From the NCBI GenBank assembly GCA_028015205.1, contig CM051520.1, positions 33,285,528-33,349,527 of the forward strand: a DNA stretch of 64,000 nt, in the 5' to 3' direction. Shown here in pieces: positions 52,001 to 61,190 of this stretch. The position numbers were made by a program, and so were the translations under genes. Every line of letters starts with the position of its first letter. Positions within the stretch are counted from its first letter, which is position 1. This stretch comes from Mytilisepta virgata. Lineage: Eukaryota; Mollusca; Bivalvia; Mytilida; Mytilidae. A model generated the notes under the pieces. The model did no database searches. It had not been told where the DNA came from and worked only from the letters and a program-made list of their open reading frames with translations.

Positions 52001-55000
52001 GTATGAATGCTCAGTACTATCCAAGGCACATCCACCGATGAAGTTTCGTTGATACACTATGATTAGTTCCAAAGAAATAAACCTAAACACAAAACTTAAC
52101 CACAGTCACAGTAAAATGTAGGTCATAATGACCCAATTATTATATGGCTGCTCAGTACTACCAAAGATACATCCACTGATGAAGTTTCATTGATACACTA
52201 TGCTTAGTTCCAAAGAAATGAACCTAAACATAAACTTAACCAGAGTCACTTAGCGGCGGGGCATAAAAAATAAACCTTTAAAAAAATTACACAATTTTAT
52301 AATAATTTTCTGTGAATATGATAACAAAAGGATTGCCAACATTATTGGCATTAATTAAATGGCTTCAATTGTCTAATTAAAGTCAAATGTCTGAAATGTC
52401 AGTGTTGTTTCTGTTGATTTACAAATGGAATAGTTTATTGTTTTAACAATTTATGAGGTGAAATGTAATTAAACAGGTCCCAAACTTTTACTTTAAATGA
52501 AGGAATTATATAATGCCTATATCAACAATGCATAGTTGAAATAGTAGACAAAATGGGAAATGCCTCTGGTTCCCTAGTAAATACACAAAATTTAAACAAG
52601 TAGACCAAATGGGAATTTTTTCATATTCCATAGACATAATGGGAATAGACCATATGGGAGTAGACCAACTGGGAGTAGACCAGCTGGGAGTAGAGCAACT
52701 GGGATGTTACCATGATTTCATAGTTTAGCTGTATTGAAAAGGTCAGTACTTTTATGCCATTGTAATTTAAGAGCATCAGGGGAATTGCAATGTTTTCCTA
52801 CATTACACAAGAAAAAGAGTGATCATAGTTCATCCAATATTAAAGAGCTGCCAGTTTCTTTAACACATGTGAGAAATTCTATGTCCTTGTTCCACTGCAA
52901 TCCATTCAGAAGAAGACAGATTTTCTTACAATTTTGGGAGATATCCCAGATCTTCCATAAGGATTCATTTTCACACCCACTTATATCTCTAATTCATAAC
53001 AATTTGTTACAGTTAAATTTAAAATATATGCTAAGTAATGTCAAATTTTGGGAATGTAGTTTGATGAAATAGTTCCAGATTTAATTGTTTATACATGAAT
53101 GAACCATCTTTATGGTTTTGAACAAATATTGGAAAAAAAAGAGATTGAAAAGGTGGATTTAAGCAGATATACAGTTACTTTGTCTATGATTAACAAGAAA
53201 GGAAACATACAATAAGAACAAAACATTATATCAATTAACATTCCAGGCTTTTTTTCATAAAACAAAATAAACCTGCCAATTTAACATTAGGAATTGTTAT
53301 GCATGAGAGAGCTAAGCAGGCATGACTGATGTTAGAACCAATTGCTATCCCAAAAATATGATGAACTCCAGTTTTTGTCATGTTTTGTACGTACCAGTTC
53401 ATTATTTATCTGATTATCCCACACTGTACCCTCTGTATGTTTCACCCTAGTAGATTCTTCAGCACATGACACTCTCATCAATCTGACAACATAAGTTTAA
53501 ATTTTTGCAAATCATTCTTGTCATACCCTAAAGTTCTTTGATGAATATTTTCTTTTAGGATGGTCATGGGGCTCAAGATATTTTGAAATGTAAGGTAAGG
53601 TACCTGGGGAAAAGTATGGAGTTCAAACAATTCCTGCCAACATTATTTCTCATGTTTCTTTCATGTAATTATGGATTATTTGATCAAGGAGGCAATATTT
53701 CAATAGAAGCCAAATTATTTTGAATAATTAAAAAATGTAATGGACAACTCCAAATTCAAAAACCAAAATTCCATAATTAAAGGAAATTAAAATTATCACT
53801 GTGTATGTATATACTACACTGAAACTTTTATTTCTCACAAACTTCACTTAAAAAATAAGTAATTTTTTACCTTTATGAAACCTTTATGAAACCAAATGTT
53901 ATTCATTTCAGCAAAAAATACATATCTGACTGATCTAAATGTTAATGGATTTTTGTATAATCTCTAGTAAAAAGAAATGATGAAGCAATCAGAGTTACCT
54001 CCCATCTAACATGAGCTCATCTTCTGAAGCATCTAAGGCTTTTTCTACATCATTTGAAGACTGGAAAGTTATAAATGCTATCCTACAAAATAAAATGGTT
54101 TTAAATATGTTGTTAATTTTCAGGTGAATAACAAAATCTCTACAAATTATTTTATATTATCAGCACAATAGTGAAGTTCTTATATGCTCCATTATTTACA
54201 ATATATAGATTACTGCAATCCACAATTTCTTCTGTAAAAGATAACCTCTTTTACTTATTTATTCTGGATTAAAACAACATGCATAACAAACTGTCTTTTA
54301 GTCCTAGATTCTCATCCTTGGCTGCCAATTATACAGGCAAACAAATATCATATCTGTTGATTTTGGCTTTTTTATTGGATTTCAAAAAAACTCTCATAAC
54401 ATATAACAAATCAAGAAAAAAAAATTCAATTGTGCTACCAAAGATAAAATTTCAAAATATTTGGAAACTTATTTTTATTAATGGTGTAACATTTGTTTTT
54501 TACTTACCCTTTTGGTCTTTTAAGTATGTGATCTTTTACCAAATAACAATATTCCACTTTGCCAAACTTTGAGAAAAATTTGGTCAATCTTTTCTGGGTT
54601 ATCTAAAATAATTATAATGAATTGTACTCAGTGACATATTATTTAAACAAGTCTAGATATTGTGCAATTTTGTAAGCATTTTCTTTAACTAGAACAATAA
54701 TGTATGTCAGTAGTTTATTTGAAAATTAATATGCAATGTTTTCAATGTTAGTATTCAAGCTAGTTTTTGATGAATTTTTGTCTACACTTGACATAAGACC
54801 GTCAAATTATAAATAAAACAATATTTCTAAAATAATGTATTCAGTTTAATGATCATATACATTGATTTTGTTTAATATGTTAAATGCAAGATATTTTGCA
54901 GGTCTGAGTGATACAGTATAATCCTTCAACTTGTTTCCATTATTATTACAGTCCATATCATATACAAACTGAATAAACATAATGATGTCCTAAGTAATAC

Positions 55001-55905
55001 AGATAAGGGTACAACCAAATTTAGACGGGTGTTAGACAGTTACAACATAAATATATGTATATGTATGTAGATATACATGTATTATATGCACCTATCAACA
55101 CTTTCTGGAATTTGGTTAGATTTTCCCAAAAAACTGGTTGCCATTGCCTTGATTGGTAATATAAAGGATATAATTATTTTTGTTTTTAGGGTGATCAAGT
55201 GTAAATGTAAGCAACTGCACCCTCTCTTATTTCCAGAAATGATTGGGAATTCCCAAAAAAATATTTTGGGGTTGTATGGTCTATATATTTACTCTAAAAG
55301 TACTGCCTACATGATAAATGAAGATTTGTTCACCAAGAAGGTCATCTCCACAGAAGGCACAAGATAAACATATGACCAAAATTTTTTTTTTTATTACGGT
55401 ATCCGGACCATAATAGATCATGATCGAAAATTGTACCTCTTTTTGACCGTGAATGGCTGAACCAAACAATTTAAAGCTGGAATTTTGTATATATATTTTT
55501 CTCAAGTTGAAACACACTTTGTTGCTTATATGCAGAGTCTGTAAAAATAAGTTAGTTATATTGGCATTTCCGAAGTTTGCCGATAATTACCGAGGTCATT
55601 TCAATTGCGTTGTATGGAACATCCGGGACTTTTGAATAATCACGTGGTCATTTATGGTCCGTATACCTTAAAATTTTTAGCTCATTTTGGATATTAAAAT
55701 AGCATTAGATCTAAAGAATGGCAGTTTTTCATAAATCATGGGAAACCTGACGTTGGCAGAATATTTTTTTGTTCATAATTTACAATTACACAATCCATAC
55801 CCTGTAACTTATGTTTCCAACAAATATCTTCCGACTTAAATTAAATCTGTCATGTTGTACCACTGAACAAGCATTCTGAGTATTTACATGTATATCATCT
55901 TCCAT
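37030..55905 (-). CDS. RRM / F-box / leucine-rich-repeat protein (putative RNA-binding F-box protein, EEED8.10-like)
   Basis: Nineteen coding exons, all GT-AG with consistent phases, give 652 aa: 55905-55801 (exon begins 55928), 54602-54508, 54082-53999, 53482-53395, 51330-51072, 50519-50406, 50080-49983, 49534-49494, 49107-49032, 48511-48455, 46769-46659, 46244-46196, 44771-44728, 44100-44021, 43550-43445, 43038-42951, 42148-42002, 38209-38093, 37229-37030. Residues 26-100 are an RRM with RNP2 IFVGNI and RNP1 KGIAFITF. Residues 157-200 are an F-box (LCDDTLILIMSVLPWRQRML, VCKRWNSLA). Residues 205-547 are cysteine-type LRRs (LRKLDVSGS, LQILDLSGM, LNLTDCSKLTDTGV, LDISGCYRDVTGVGI, LELLDVSGCLNVT). 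The tail from ~590 is acidic. F-box proteins recruit substrates to SCF ubiquitin ligases. The same domain set is, as I recall, annotated for C. elegans EEED8.10. A splice acceptor before the ATG implies an unseen 5' UTR exon. Confidence 0.88.
38375..39550. mobile_element. GGCTCC-AGGAGCC / GGTGAGCT family repeat, copy 2
   Basis: It starts AGAGGCTCCATGGAGCC then TGAATCGCTCACCTGG and ends GGCCTTTTAGGCCAGGTGAG then CTAA. The inside holds about six ~200 bp units (TTCAATTGGCTTGGTAGTTT, CCATAGGGTCCAATGTTAAA, CATCTTGAAT). Both ends are palindromic. It lies in the intron between the last two LRR/tail exons of the minus gene. Confidence 0.65.
39555..40261. mobile_element. GGTGAGCT family repeat, copy 3, directly abutting copy 2
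   Basis: It starts AGAGGCTCAGTGGGCTGAGT then CTGTATCGCTCACC and ends TTGCCTTTGGCAAGGTGAGC then T. The interior units (~120 bp; CCAATCAGAACATGTAAATG, TTTGTTTCACGGACC) differ from those of copy 2 although the termini agree. Only four bases separate it from copy 2. Confidence 0.65.
40990..41890. mobile_element. Foldback element with ~150 bp imperfect inverted arms
   Basis: The left arm contains ATTATACCCCAAATATACAC then AGAAAAAAGTCC, mirrored at the right by GGGACTTTTTTCTGTGTATA then TTTGGGG. Pairing extends outward (TAAAGTAATTGCAA versus TTGCAATTAGTTTGA) and inward (GAGATAACTC versus GAGTTATCCC). The ~900 bp element is intronic in the minus-strand gene. No open frame of note is present. Confidence 0.6.
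44113..44480. mobile_element. TIR MITE of the CCGTATTTTTCG type, adjacent to a splice acceptor
   Basis: The left end is CCGTATTTTTCGTAGTATTA followed by GTCGC. The right end is GCGACTTAAACTAAGGTGCG followed by TCTTTATATGCGAAAAATA. This matches a widespread animal MITE type with terminal CCGTATTTTTCG and subterminal GTCGCA motifs. It begins about 10 bases from the 3' splice site of the exon at 44100-44021. Confidence 0.6.
45418..45991. mobile_element. GGCTCC-AGGAGCC / GGTGAGCT family repeat, copy 4 (3' end decayed)
   Basis: It starts AAGGCTCCCAGGAGCCTGTA and contains the same units as copy 1 (CCATTAGGTCCTATGTTAAA, GAGGACCACCTAAGGACCAT). It ends near AGCTCACATGGCCCTTCAGC without the final GGTGAGCT. 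Internal degenerate open frames are not coding. Intronic. Confidence 0.6.
46361..46591. repeat. Repeat with GGACAGACAGACGGAC tail
   Basis: This block begins AGTTATCTCCCTTCATTCCA and ends with GTTACGGACAGACAGACGGA then CACATGCC and a G/C-richer stretch. The tail resembles those of the tandem-core elements at 2850-3425 and 30050-30625. It is likely a single-unit relative of these. Intronic; an apparent minus-strand open frame is incidental. Confidence 0.45.
47481..48090. repeat. Segmental direct duplication within an intron
   Basis: A ~120-140 bp segment starting CTAAATAAAGAGA(C/T)TCAA and ending GATCTGTTTTGGGGTA occurs at about 47481-47580 and again at 47946-48080, in the same orientation and diverged. 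The two copies flank a segment with repeated AAATC(A/G)G(C/T)ACCTG motifs (47845-47935). Confidence 0.5.
50825..50956. mobile_element. Foldback element with 40 bp near-perfect arms
   Basis: The arm ATTTCCCTTGCATTAGTGAA then ATATGAAGATTTGTTCACCC (50825-50864) is mirrored at 50917-50956 with very few mismatches. A ~50 bp loop contains a second inner CCCTCG / CGAGGG-like pairing. It lies between the F-box exon and the first LRR exon. Confidence 0.75.
51713..52711. mobile_element. Long-arm foldback element with GGGAGTAGACCAACT arrays and a nested insertion
   Basis: The left arm (51713-51945) and right arm (about 52540-52711) are inverted copies over some 170-230 bp. Their outer parts are arrays of ~15 bp units GGGAGTAGACCAACT. 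The inner parts share AAATGCCTCTGGTTCCCTAG and a TTTAAACAAGTAGA motif. The left arm also holds an internal duplication of the CATTTCCCATTTCGTCTAC block. The centre is occupied by another repeat element. Intronic in the RRM/F-box/LRR gene. Confidence 0.7.
51945..52272. mobile_element. Nested tandem-core repeat element
   Basis: Two units of the type seen at 30050-30625 (CCACTGATGAAGTTTCATTG, CACTATGCTTAGTTCCAAAG, AAAATGTAGGTCATAATGAC) lie between a left end GTGTCTGTAAGACACGGATG and a right end GCGGCGGGGCATAAAA. The left end is palindromic (GTGTCTGTAAGACAC). It sits inside the foldback element at 51713-52711. Confidence 0.6.
52740..53060 (-). pseudogene. Possible LRR-like coding relic (weak)
   Basis: On the minus strand, from about 53000, one frame reads DISGCENESLWKIWDISQNC and then KKICLLLNGLQW, resembling a cysteine-type LRR. 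The frame is closed upstream by a TGA and downstream after LILDEL. Splice sites fitting the neighbouring exons (53482-53395 and 51330-51072) were not found. The plus-strand open frame over the same bases shows no family resemblance. It may be a decayed exon duplicate, a fragment of another repeat protein, or chance. Confidence 0.25.
55398..55667. mobile_element. TIR MITE
   Basis: The ends CGGTATCCGGACCATAA and TTATGGTCCGTATACC are inverted, with further pairing inward (TGATCGAAAATT region less clear). It is about 270 bp with no coding capacity. It lies in the intron between the first and second coding exons of the RRM/F-box/LRR gene. Confidence 0.6.
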
Positions 55906-56334
55906 TATTCTGTCACAAGGTATGACAACTGAAATAGAAAAAAATATTTTCTTTGATTTATTTAAGGTTCATCATAAACGGAATAATCAAATACTAAAAT
56001 TAGCCCTCTTATATCTATGTGATGTAAATACAGTCTAACATATTTGTGTTGAACACTCTTTACACGAATAGCATGGATATGTGGAAATTTTGACTATTAT
56101 TTCCAAATAACTTTGACACTGTTTATCGGTTGTGTTGAACTTTTTCTATTGTCTTAAACTTGATAAATCATAACATTTTACTATTCAGAAGTCAAACATG
56201 ATAGCTTCCGTAACAGATGTATTTTTGCTTTCATATAATGTAACTTCTAGGTTACTTTAAAGTCATTTATTTTAATGGTTATTTCCAAACATCATTGACA
56301 TTATTTTAAGTTCTTTGTTTCTTCACAGTTTTTC

Positions 56335-56612
56335 CACTATGATGTTAAAGAAATATCCCTAGAACAAGATGTTTCTGCACCTTATGTAATACAGGACAAA
56401 TTGAAAATGAGACCCATTTCTTTCTGTACTGTCCAACCTACAACCTCCCATGAATTTAAAAAAAAAGATTAAAACTTTGCAGCAACAATTTTGATACATT
56501 AACAGAGGGTAATTTAGCTATCCCCTCGAATAGCAGCTCTTTAACTACAATTAAAGCTTTTGTTGATTATATAAAGAAATGTATACTATATAAACAAAAT
56601 GTTAATACTTAG
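56335..56612 (+). pseudogene. Non-LTR retrotransposon 3' relic
   Basis: One frame reads RTRCFCTLCNTGQIENETHF then FLYCPTYNLP before a stop. This fits the C-terminal zinc-knuckle region (CxxCN...ExHFxxxCP) found after the reverse transcriptase domain in many LINE ORF2 proteins. A shifted frame then continues (FDTLTEGNLAIPSNSSSLTT, IKAFVDYIKKCIL) to a stop near 56611. It is a broken fragment; the rest of the element is missing. Confidence 0.6.
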
Positions 56613-56771
56613 TTTTCCCTTAGCTTAAATATTATTAACAGGACTCCTGACAATAATGTTTTCATAATAAATGATTCTTCATTAGAACAAATTATTCACT
56701 TTATATTGTATTTTATTGTTTTTAATTGTGTCATGACCATTTACTGTAAATGTGTTAGTACAAATAAATAT

Positions 56772-57050
56772 TGGGGCCTCATTGGCCCAGTGGTCTAGGT
56801 AGTTCATCATGACTACTAATGATCACTAGCCTGTCAACACTGAGGTTGTGAGTTCGAATCTCACCTGTGGTGGGGTGTGTTTGACTCCGATCTAAATTGA
56901 CAAGGATTGCCAATTTTCCTGCCGAAGGTCGTGGTTCTCTCCAGGTACTCCGGCTTCCTCCATCAATAAAAACTGGCTGCCGCGAGATAGCCAAATGTGC
57001 TGAAAATGGCGTAAAGCCCCAACTAAACAAACAAACAAACAAATAAATAT
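56772..57050 (+). mobile_element. tRNA-derived SINE (bivalve type)
   Basis: The head is tRNA-like: an A-box-like TGGCCCAGTGGTCTAGG and a B-box-like GTGAGTTCGAATCTC. The body contains CTCCGGCTTCCTCCATCAAT, AAAACTGGCTGCCGCGAGAT and GAAAATGGCGTAAAGCCCCA, which resemble the conserved central domain of SINEs reported in bivalves and other molluscs. The tail is (CAAA)n. The minus-strand open frame across it is a shadow. Confidence 0.8.
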
Positions 57051-57229
57051 TTAGTATTTAAAAAAAAGATGTTTTTGAAAGCAATTAAAATGTGCAATAT
57101 TATGTCTGTGAATTAATCATAGATTAAAATGGAGGTAATCACTGAATTACAGATGAGTTGAAGCACTGGATAAGTCAAAGTCTACTGTAAGTCCCCTGCA
57201 CTTCGACTCAACCTAGCTTTACTGTATAC

Positions 57230-58960
57230 TTACTGAAACAAGTGCCTTTGGGAAGGTCTCACAAGTTTGTTGAGCGACAAAAAAATAACAAGCGTGGACA
57301 CACTAAACGTCTCACATGAATATGCACATGGACATAGAAAATAAAGATTATCCGATACTCAACATTGTAACTCAAAAAGAGTGCACGAGAGTCATAAGAC
57401 ATTTGTCTGAAAAATCTAATGCAAGTCACACAAGGCTAAACATGTGTTAAAGGTCAACTGACAAGTCTGAGCAGCATGATATATTTATTGAAACCAAATA
57501 AGGGGGTCTACATAATATAAATTACATTTGCTGAGAAATTGACTTATTTGTGAAAATGTGACGAAAAGTCACTACAGCATAAAATTGAAGCATGATGGGT
57601 GTTAGACTGACATATACTTGCCAAAAAGTATCTACAAACCATATATGGTGTGTCTAGGCATTACAACTATACAGAAATGAACTTAATTATGAAAATGTGA
57701 CACAAGTCATTCAAGCATGAAATCTGAGGTCAAGGTTCAGTGACAGGTATCAAACTGACTTATTACACAGCAAGAAATATCTATAGACCAAATATAGTGG
57801 GTCTAAGTACCGGTACATGTATTACATTTGTATAGAAATGGGCTTAAATGCATAAAAGTGATGCAAGTCATTCAAGTGGAAAATTGATGTGAAGGTCAGG
57901 TGAAAGATGGCAGACTGGCATATACCTAGTAAGAACTTCTGTAGACAAATACTGTGAAATTGGGTATTACAGTTGCTGAGAAATGGACTTATTCACTTAA
58001 TCATGAAAATGTGTCGCAAGTCAATCAGGCAAAAAATGTGTGAGTCTTCCAAGGAAGACCTGTGTCGCCTGCGGACGTCAATTTTTACAAAAAATATTAA
58101 AATTTTCTAAAAAATAATGAAATATATGCACACCTTTGCATTAAAGTTAATGCACAGAGAAAGTAACATCAAATTGCTGTGAGCTCTTATGGAGTAGTTG
58201 AGGATAGAAGTTTTGAACCCCCCCTCTTTTTTTTTCAAAAATGTCAATTTTTACACAAAAAAAAATTTTAATTTTTAAAAATGAAATATATATGCACACC
58301 TTTGCATTAGGGTTAATGCACAGAGAAAGTTTCATCAAATTCTTTTGAGCGGTTATGGAGAAGTTGAGGATAAAATTTTTGCCCCCCCCCCCCCCCTTTT
58401 TTTTCAAAAATGTCGATTTTTACCAAAAAAATTTAAAATTTTTAAAAATAAAATATATATGCACAGCTGTGCATTAAGGTTAATGCACAGAGAAAGTTTC
58501 ATCAAATTCCTCTGACGACGCAAGACGACAGATAGTGATCCCTATGTGTCAACCATGCGTTCCGCAGGCGACACAAAAATTGAGGTCTTGGTATGGTAAC
58601 AGGTGTCAGACTGTCATGTACCCAACAAAAACTATTGATACAGAAAATATGGTAGGTCCAGGTATTACAGTCACAGATTTGATGCAAGTTACTCAAGTGT
58701 GAAACTGAGGCCAAGGTCTGGGAATAGGTGTCAGACTAACATGTAACTATACCAAGAACTATCTATAGACCAAAATAGTGCGTCTAGGTATTACAGTTGC
58801 TGAAAAATGGCATTAATCACGTAAAAAATGCAAATTTTAGAAATTTTTATGAATTCAATGACGGTCAAGCTCACAAGAATAGCATGTGACTGCAAAGTTT
58901 ATATTATGATGTATGTGTAGACCAAAGATGTAAAGTGCAGGTATTATGTGTGCAAAGTTA
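57230..58960. repeat. Degenerate tandem array (~125 bp units), interrupted by a nested element
   Basis: Units carry GAAAATGTGACGCAAGTCAT then TCAAGCATGAAATTGAGGTC, CAGGTGTCAGACTGACATGT and GTGGGTCTAGGTATTACAGT. They run from about 57420 to 58040 and resume from 58577 to about 58960. The interruption is the TIR element at 58041-58576. This is upstream of the RRM/F-box/LRR gene's first coding exon. No protein is encoded. Confidence 0.6.
58041..58576. mobile_element. TIR element with internal ~167 bp tandem units, nested in the array
   Basis: CCTGTGTCGCCTGCGGA (58059-58075) is mirrored by TCCGCAGGCGACACA (58561-58575). Inside, GTTAATGCACAGAGAAAGT recurs near 58146, 58312 and 58479 (166-167 bp spacing), each unit with an A-rich and a C-rich tract. 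It combines TIRs with a tandem core and splits the surrounding array. Confidence 0.65.
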
Positions 58961-58985
58961 CTAATGTTTTAAAAAACTTTGAACT

Positions 58986-59332
58986 AGAGGCTCCCAGGAG
59001 CCTGTATCACTAACCTGGAAATCTTTGCAGAATAAAATATTTGCCTATGTCCATCTTGACTGGAAATATGGAACATTAATACTGTCAAATTTCAATTTTC
59101 TAAATTGTTTCAAATGAGAAGATCTTTCATTGCATTTTCAAAGAAAGTCCTATGTTCAAATATGTTTGGCTCTGGCGGCTATTTTGGATGGAGGGCAGGG
59201 TCATCTGATACAATTCTGAAAGAGGACCAGGGCATCGAAGGACCATTGCTGTCAAGTTTTGTTTCAATTTGCCCAGTGATTGTCGACAAGAAAATCTTTA
59301 AGCAAATAACCAATAGGGTCCGATGTTAAGCA
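58986..59332. mobile_element. GGCTCC-AGGAGCC family repeat, copy 5 (truncated)
   Basis: It starts AGAGGCTCCCAGGAGCCTGT then ATCACTAACCTGG and carries the usual interior (GGCTCTGGCGGCTATTTTGG, GAGGACCAGGGCATC). It breaks off near GGGTCCGATGTTAAGCAATC, where an unrelated coding-like sequence begins. Confidence 0.6.
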
Positions 59333-59339
59333 ATCAAGA

Positions 59340-59788
59340 CAAGGGGGTGTCCCCTTCTACATACTAGTAACAGAGCTAATGAGAGAAGATGCAGTTGTCG
59401 ACATCAGCGTCCGATCAGATGAACTAGAGAGAGATGTTAACAAGAAATACAGCCGACTTGAAACGCAGATCCAGTCCACTTGGGATCGCTACATGGACAA
59501 TGAGATGACCACCACTCACTTCCTCAGTGTTGTTGCAAAATTGTACAGACAAGCCCAGAGAAGAAGCACCATTCGATGAATAAATTAAATTGTGACATTT
59601 TGTGCTTCAAATGATTAGTGCTCATATTCTTAATACTATATGTAGTGCTTTTGTAATATTGCAGTGACATTTTGTACTTTATATATGCTGATCTGATATA
59701 ATTAGTGCTCTTGTCTGGTCACTACAGTGCTTTTGTTGTTATTATTGTTATTTGATGATTATGACTAATAAAATAATAAAAAAAAAAT
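59340..59788 (+). other. Isolated coding-like fragment with A-rich tail (retrocopy or terminal exon)
   Basis: From about 59345 an open frame reads VSPSTYLVTELMREDAVV and continues as a charged, helical-looking peptide (DELERDVNKKYSRLETQIQS, WDRYMDNEMTTTHFLSVV, AKLYRQAQRRSTIR) ending at 59579. It is visibly richer in G+C than its surroundings. An acceptor-like TACTAGTAACAG precedes it, and AATAAAATAATAAAAAAAAA lies about 190 bp after the stop (near 59767). I do not recognise the family. It could be the 3' fragment of a retroposed transcript, the end of a mobile-element protein, or a last exon. Confidence 0.35.
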
Positions 59789-60109
59789 TTAGTTATTCTT
59801 TATATTTGGCATTCTTGGTCTTGGATAGCTAAAAAATGAAAATTTACCAATAGACAAACATGCAAACATTGACTTAATTTGAACATAGTTAGACACAAAC
59901 AAAGAAGAATCGTTCTTAGAAATATATATAGCTACAAAATAAAATTTACCAGTTACACAAACATATATACATTGAGGTAATTTGAACATAGTTACACACA
60001 AACAAAGAAGACTCGTTCATTGTATATATTGCTACAAAATAAAATTAAATCAAAACGCACGTACATGTGATAAATATATACAATATTGGAAATATCAGGG
60101 TGAACGGAT

Positions 60110-60240
60110 CCAGTGCGATCATGCATTAGGGCGAAAGAACCCAGGGCAAACATGAAATAGAGCGAACATGTTCAAGGGCGGATGTGATTTAGGTCAAACG
60201 GACCCGGAATCGTTGAAACCAACTCATTGAAAGTCAGCTC
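60110..60240. repeat. Short degenerate ~30 bp repeats
   Basis: Variants of AGGGCGAAAGAACCCAGGGC, GAGCGAACATG and AGGTCAAACGGACCC follow one another four to five times. They are of low identity, with no other feature. Confidence 0.4.
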
Positions 60241-60252
60241 TCATATAATCAA

Positions 60253-60661
60253 CTCGGGGGGGCCACTTCCTATATACAAGGTGATAGGACGTGCCGCTGG
60301 AATAGGTCACCTTTCCAAGCTTGAAAATATGTGAATAGGTCGGGAAAACTATCATAAATATATCATAAGGTCAATAAAGTACACATTACTTGTTATACGA
60401 AAAGCCCTGTATTTTTGGCTCAGATTTTTCCTCAGATTTTTTCCTTAGATTTTTTCACAGGGGACACAGCCGAAATCTGAGCGTCATTTTCTCTCGAGCA
60501 TTTTCTCTTTTATGATCTTTTATATGGGAAAAGGTTACATTTTACCGATGCAATATATGAAAAGGTATACATTTTAAAAATTTTAATTATATGAAAAGGG
60601 TGGGGTTTCAGAGCCCCAGCGGCACCCCCTATCAATTAAGTATAGAAGTGGTCCCCCCGAG
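60253..60661. mobile_element. TIR MITE with CTCGGGGGG ends
   Basis: CTCGGGGGGGCCACTTCCTA (60253 onward) is mirrored by TATAGAAGTGGTCCCCCCGA (ending 60661). Just inside, GTGCCGCTGG pairs with CCAGCGGCAC. About 410 bp with no coding capacity. It lies some 530 bp upstream of the calpain-like start codon. Confidence 0.7.
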
Positions 60662-61190
60662 ATAAGGAGCACATAAACTTATAAATAATATTTGCAGTGC
60701 TTGTTTTAAAGGATTCGAGGGAAAATTAATTAGTATACACACTGGATTCGGAGTATTTTTAGAATCTATAATGATATAATAACAAAACATTTTTATTGTG
60801 ATTATTTTACCTTTTCCAGTGCCTGTTCCAATCTTAAGTCAGGGGTAATTTTGGGGAAGGGGAGAGGAATTTAATTAAACACGGTATTCTAAAGATATTG
60901 ACCTTAGTCGGGATTTTAGAATGAGAAAATAAGTTCAGACAAATTTTTTTATATAAATACAAGATGTTTTTTTTAAACATCCGTTATCAACAATTAATTA
61001 CATCCATAACATTTTTAAGCATGTTCATGCACGCGTGCGTTTCATCTTTTCGGTAGTATGTCGAACACAAACCGGAAGTCAAAATTATTGTGGAAACTGA
61101 TGTAAACAAAATTGTATAACACTTAAAACCTCTCTAATAGAATATTGATCACCATATCACCATACATACTTTGGAAATGAAAACATTACT

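Noticed and set aside
52734..53072. 112-codon plus-strand open frame as a gene
   Set aside because: No family resemblance, no start context or splice partners; the antisense frame looks more protein-like.
56772..56880. Functional tRNA gene
   Set aside because: A- and B-box-like motifs are present, but the segment is too long between them and continues into a SINE body and (CAAA)n tail.
56779..57042. 87-codon minus-strand open frame
   Set aside because: It is the complement of the tRNA-derived SINE, whose A-box, B-box and tail explain the sequence.
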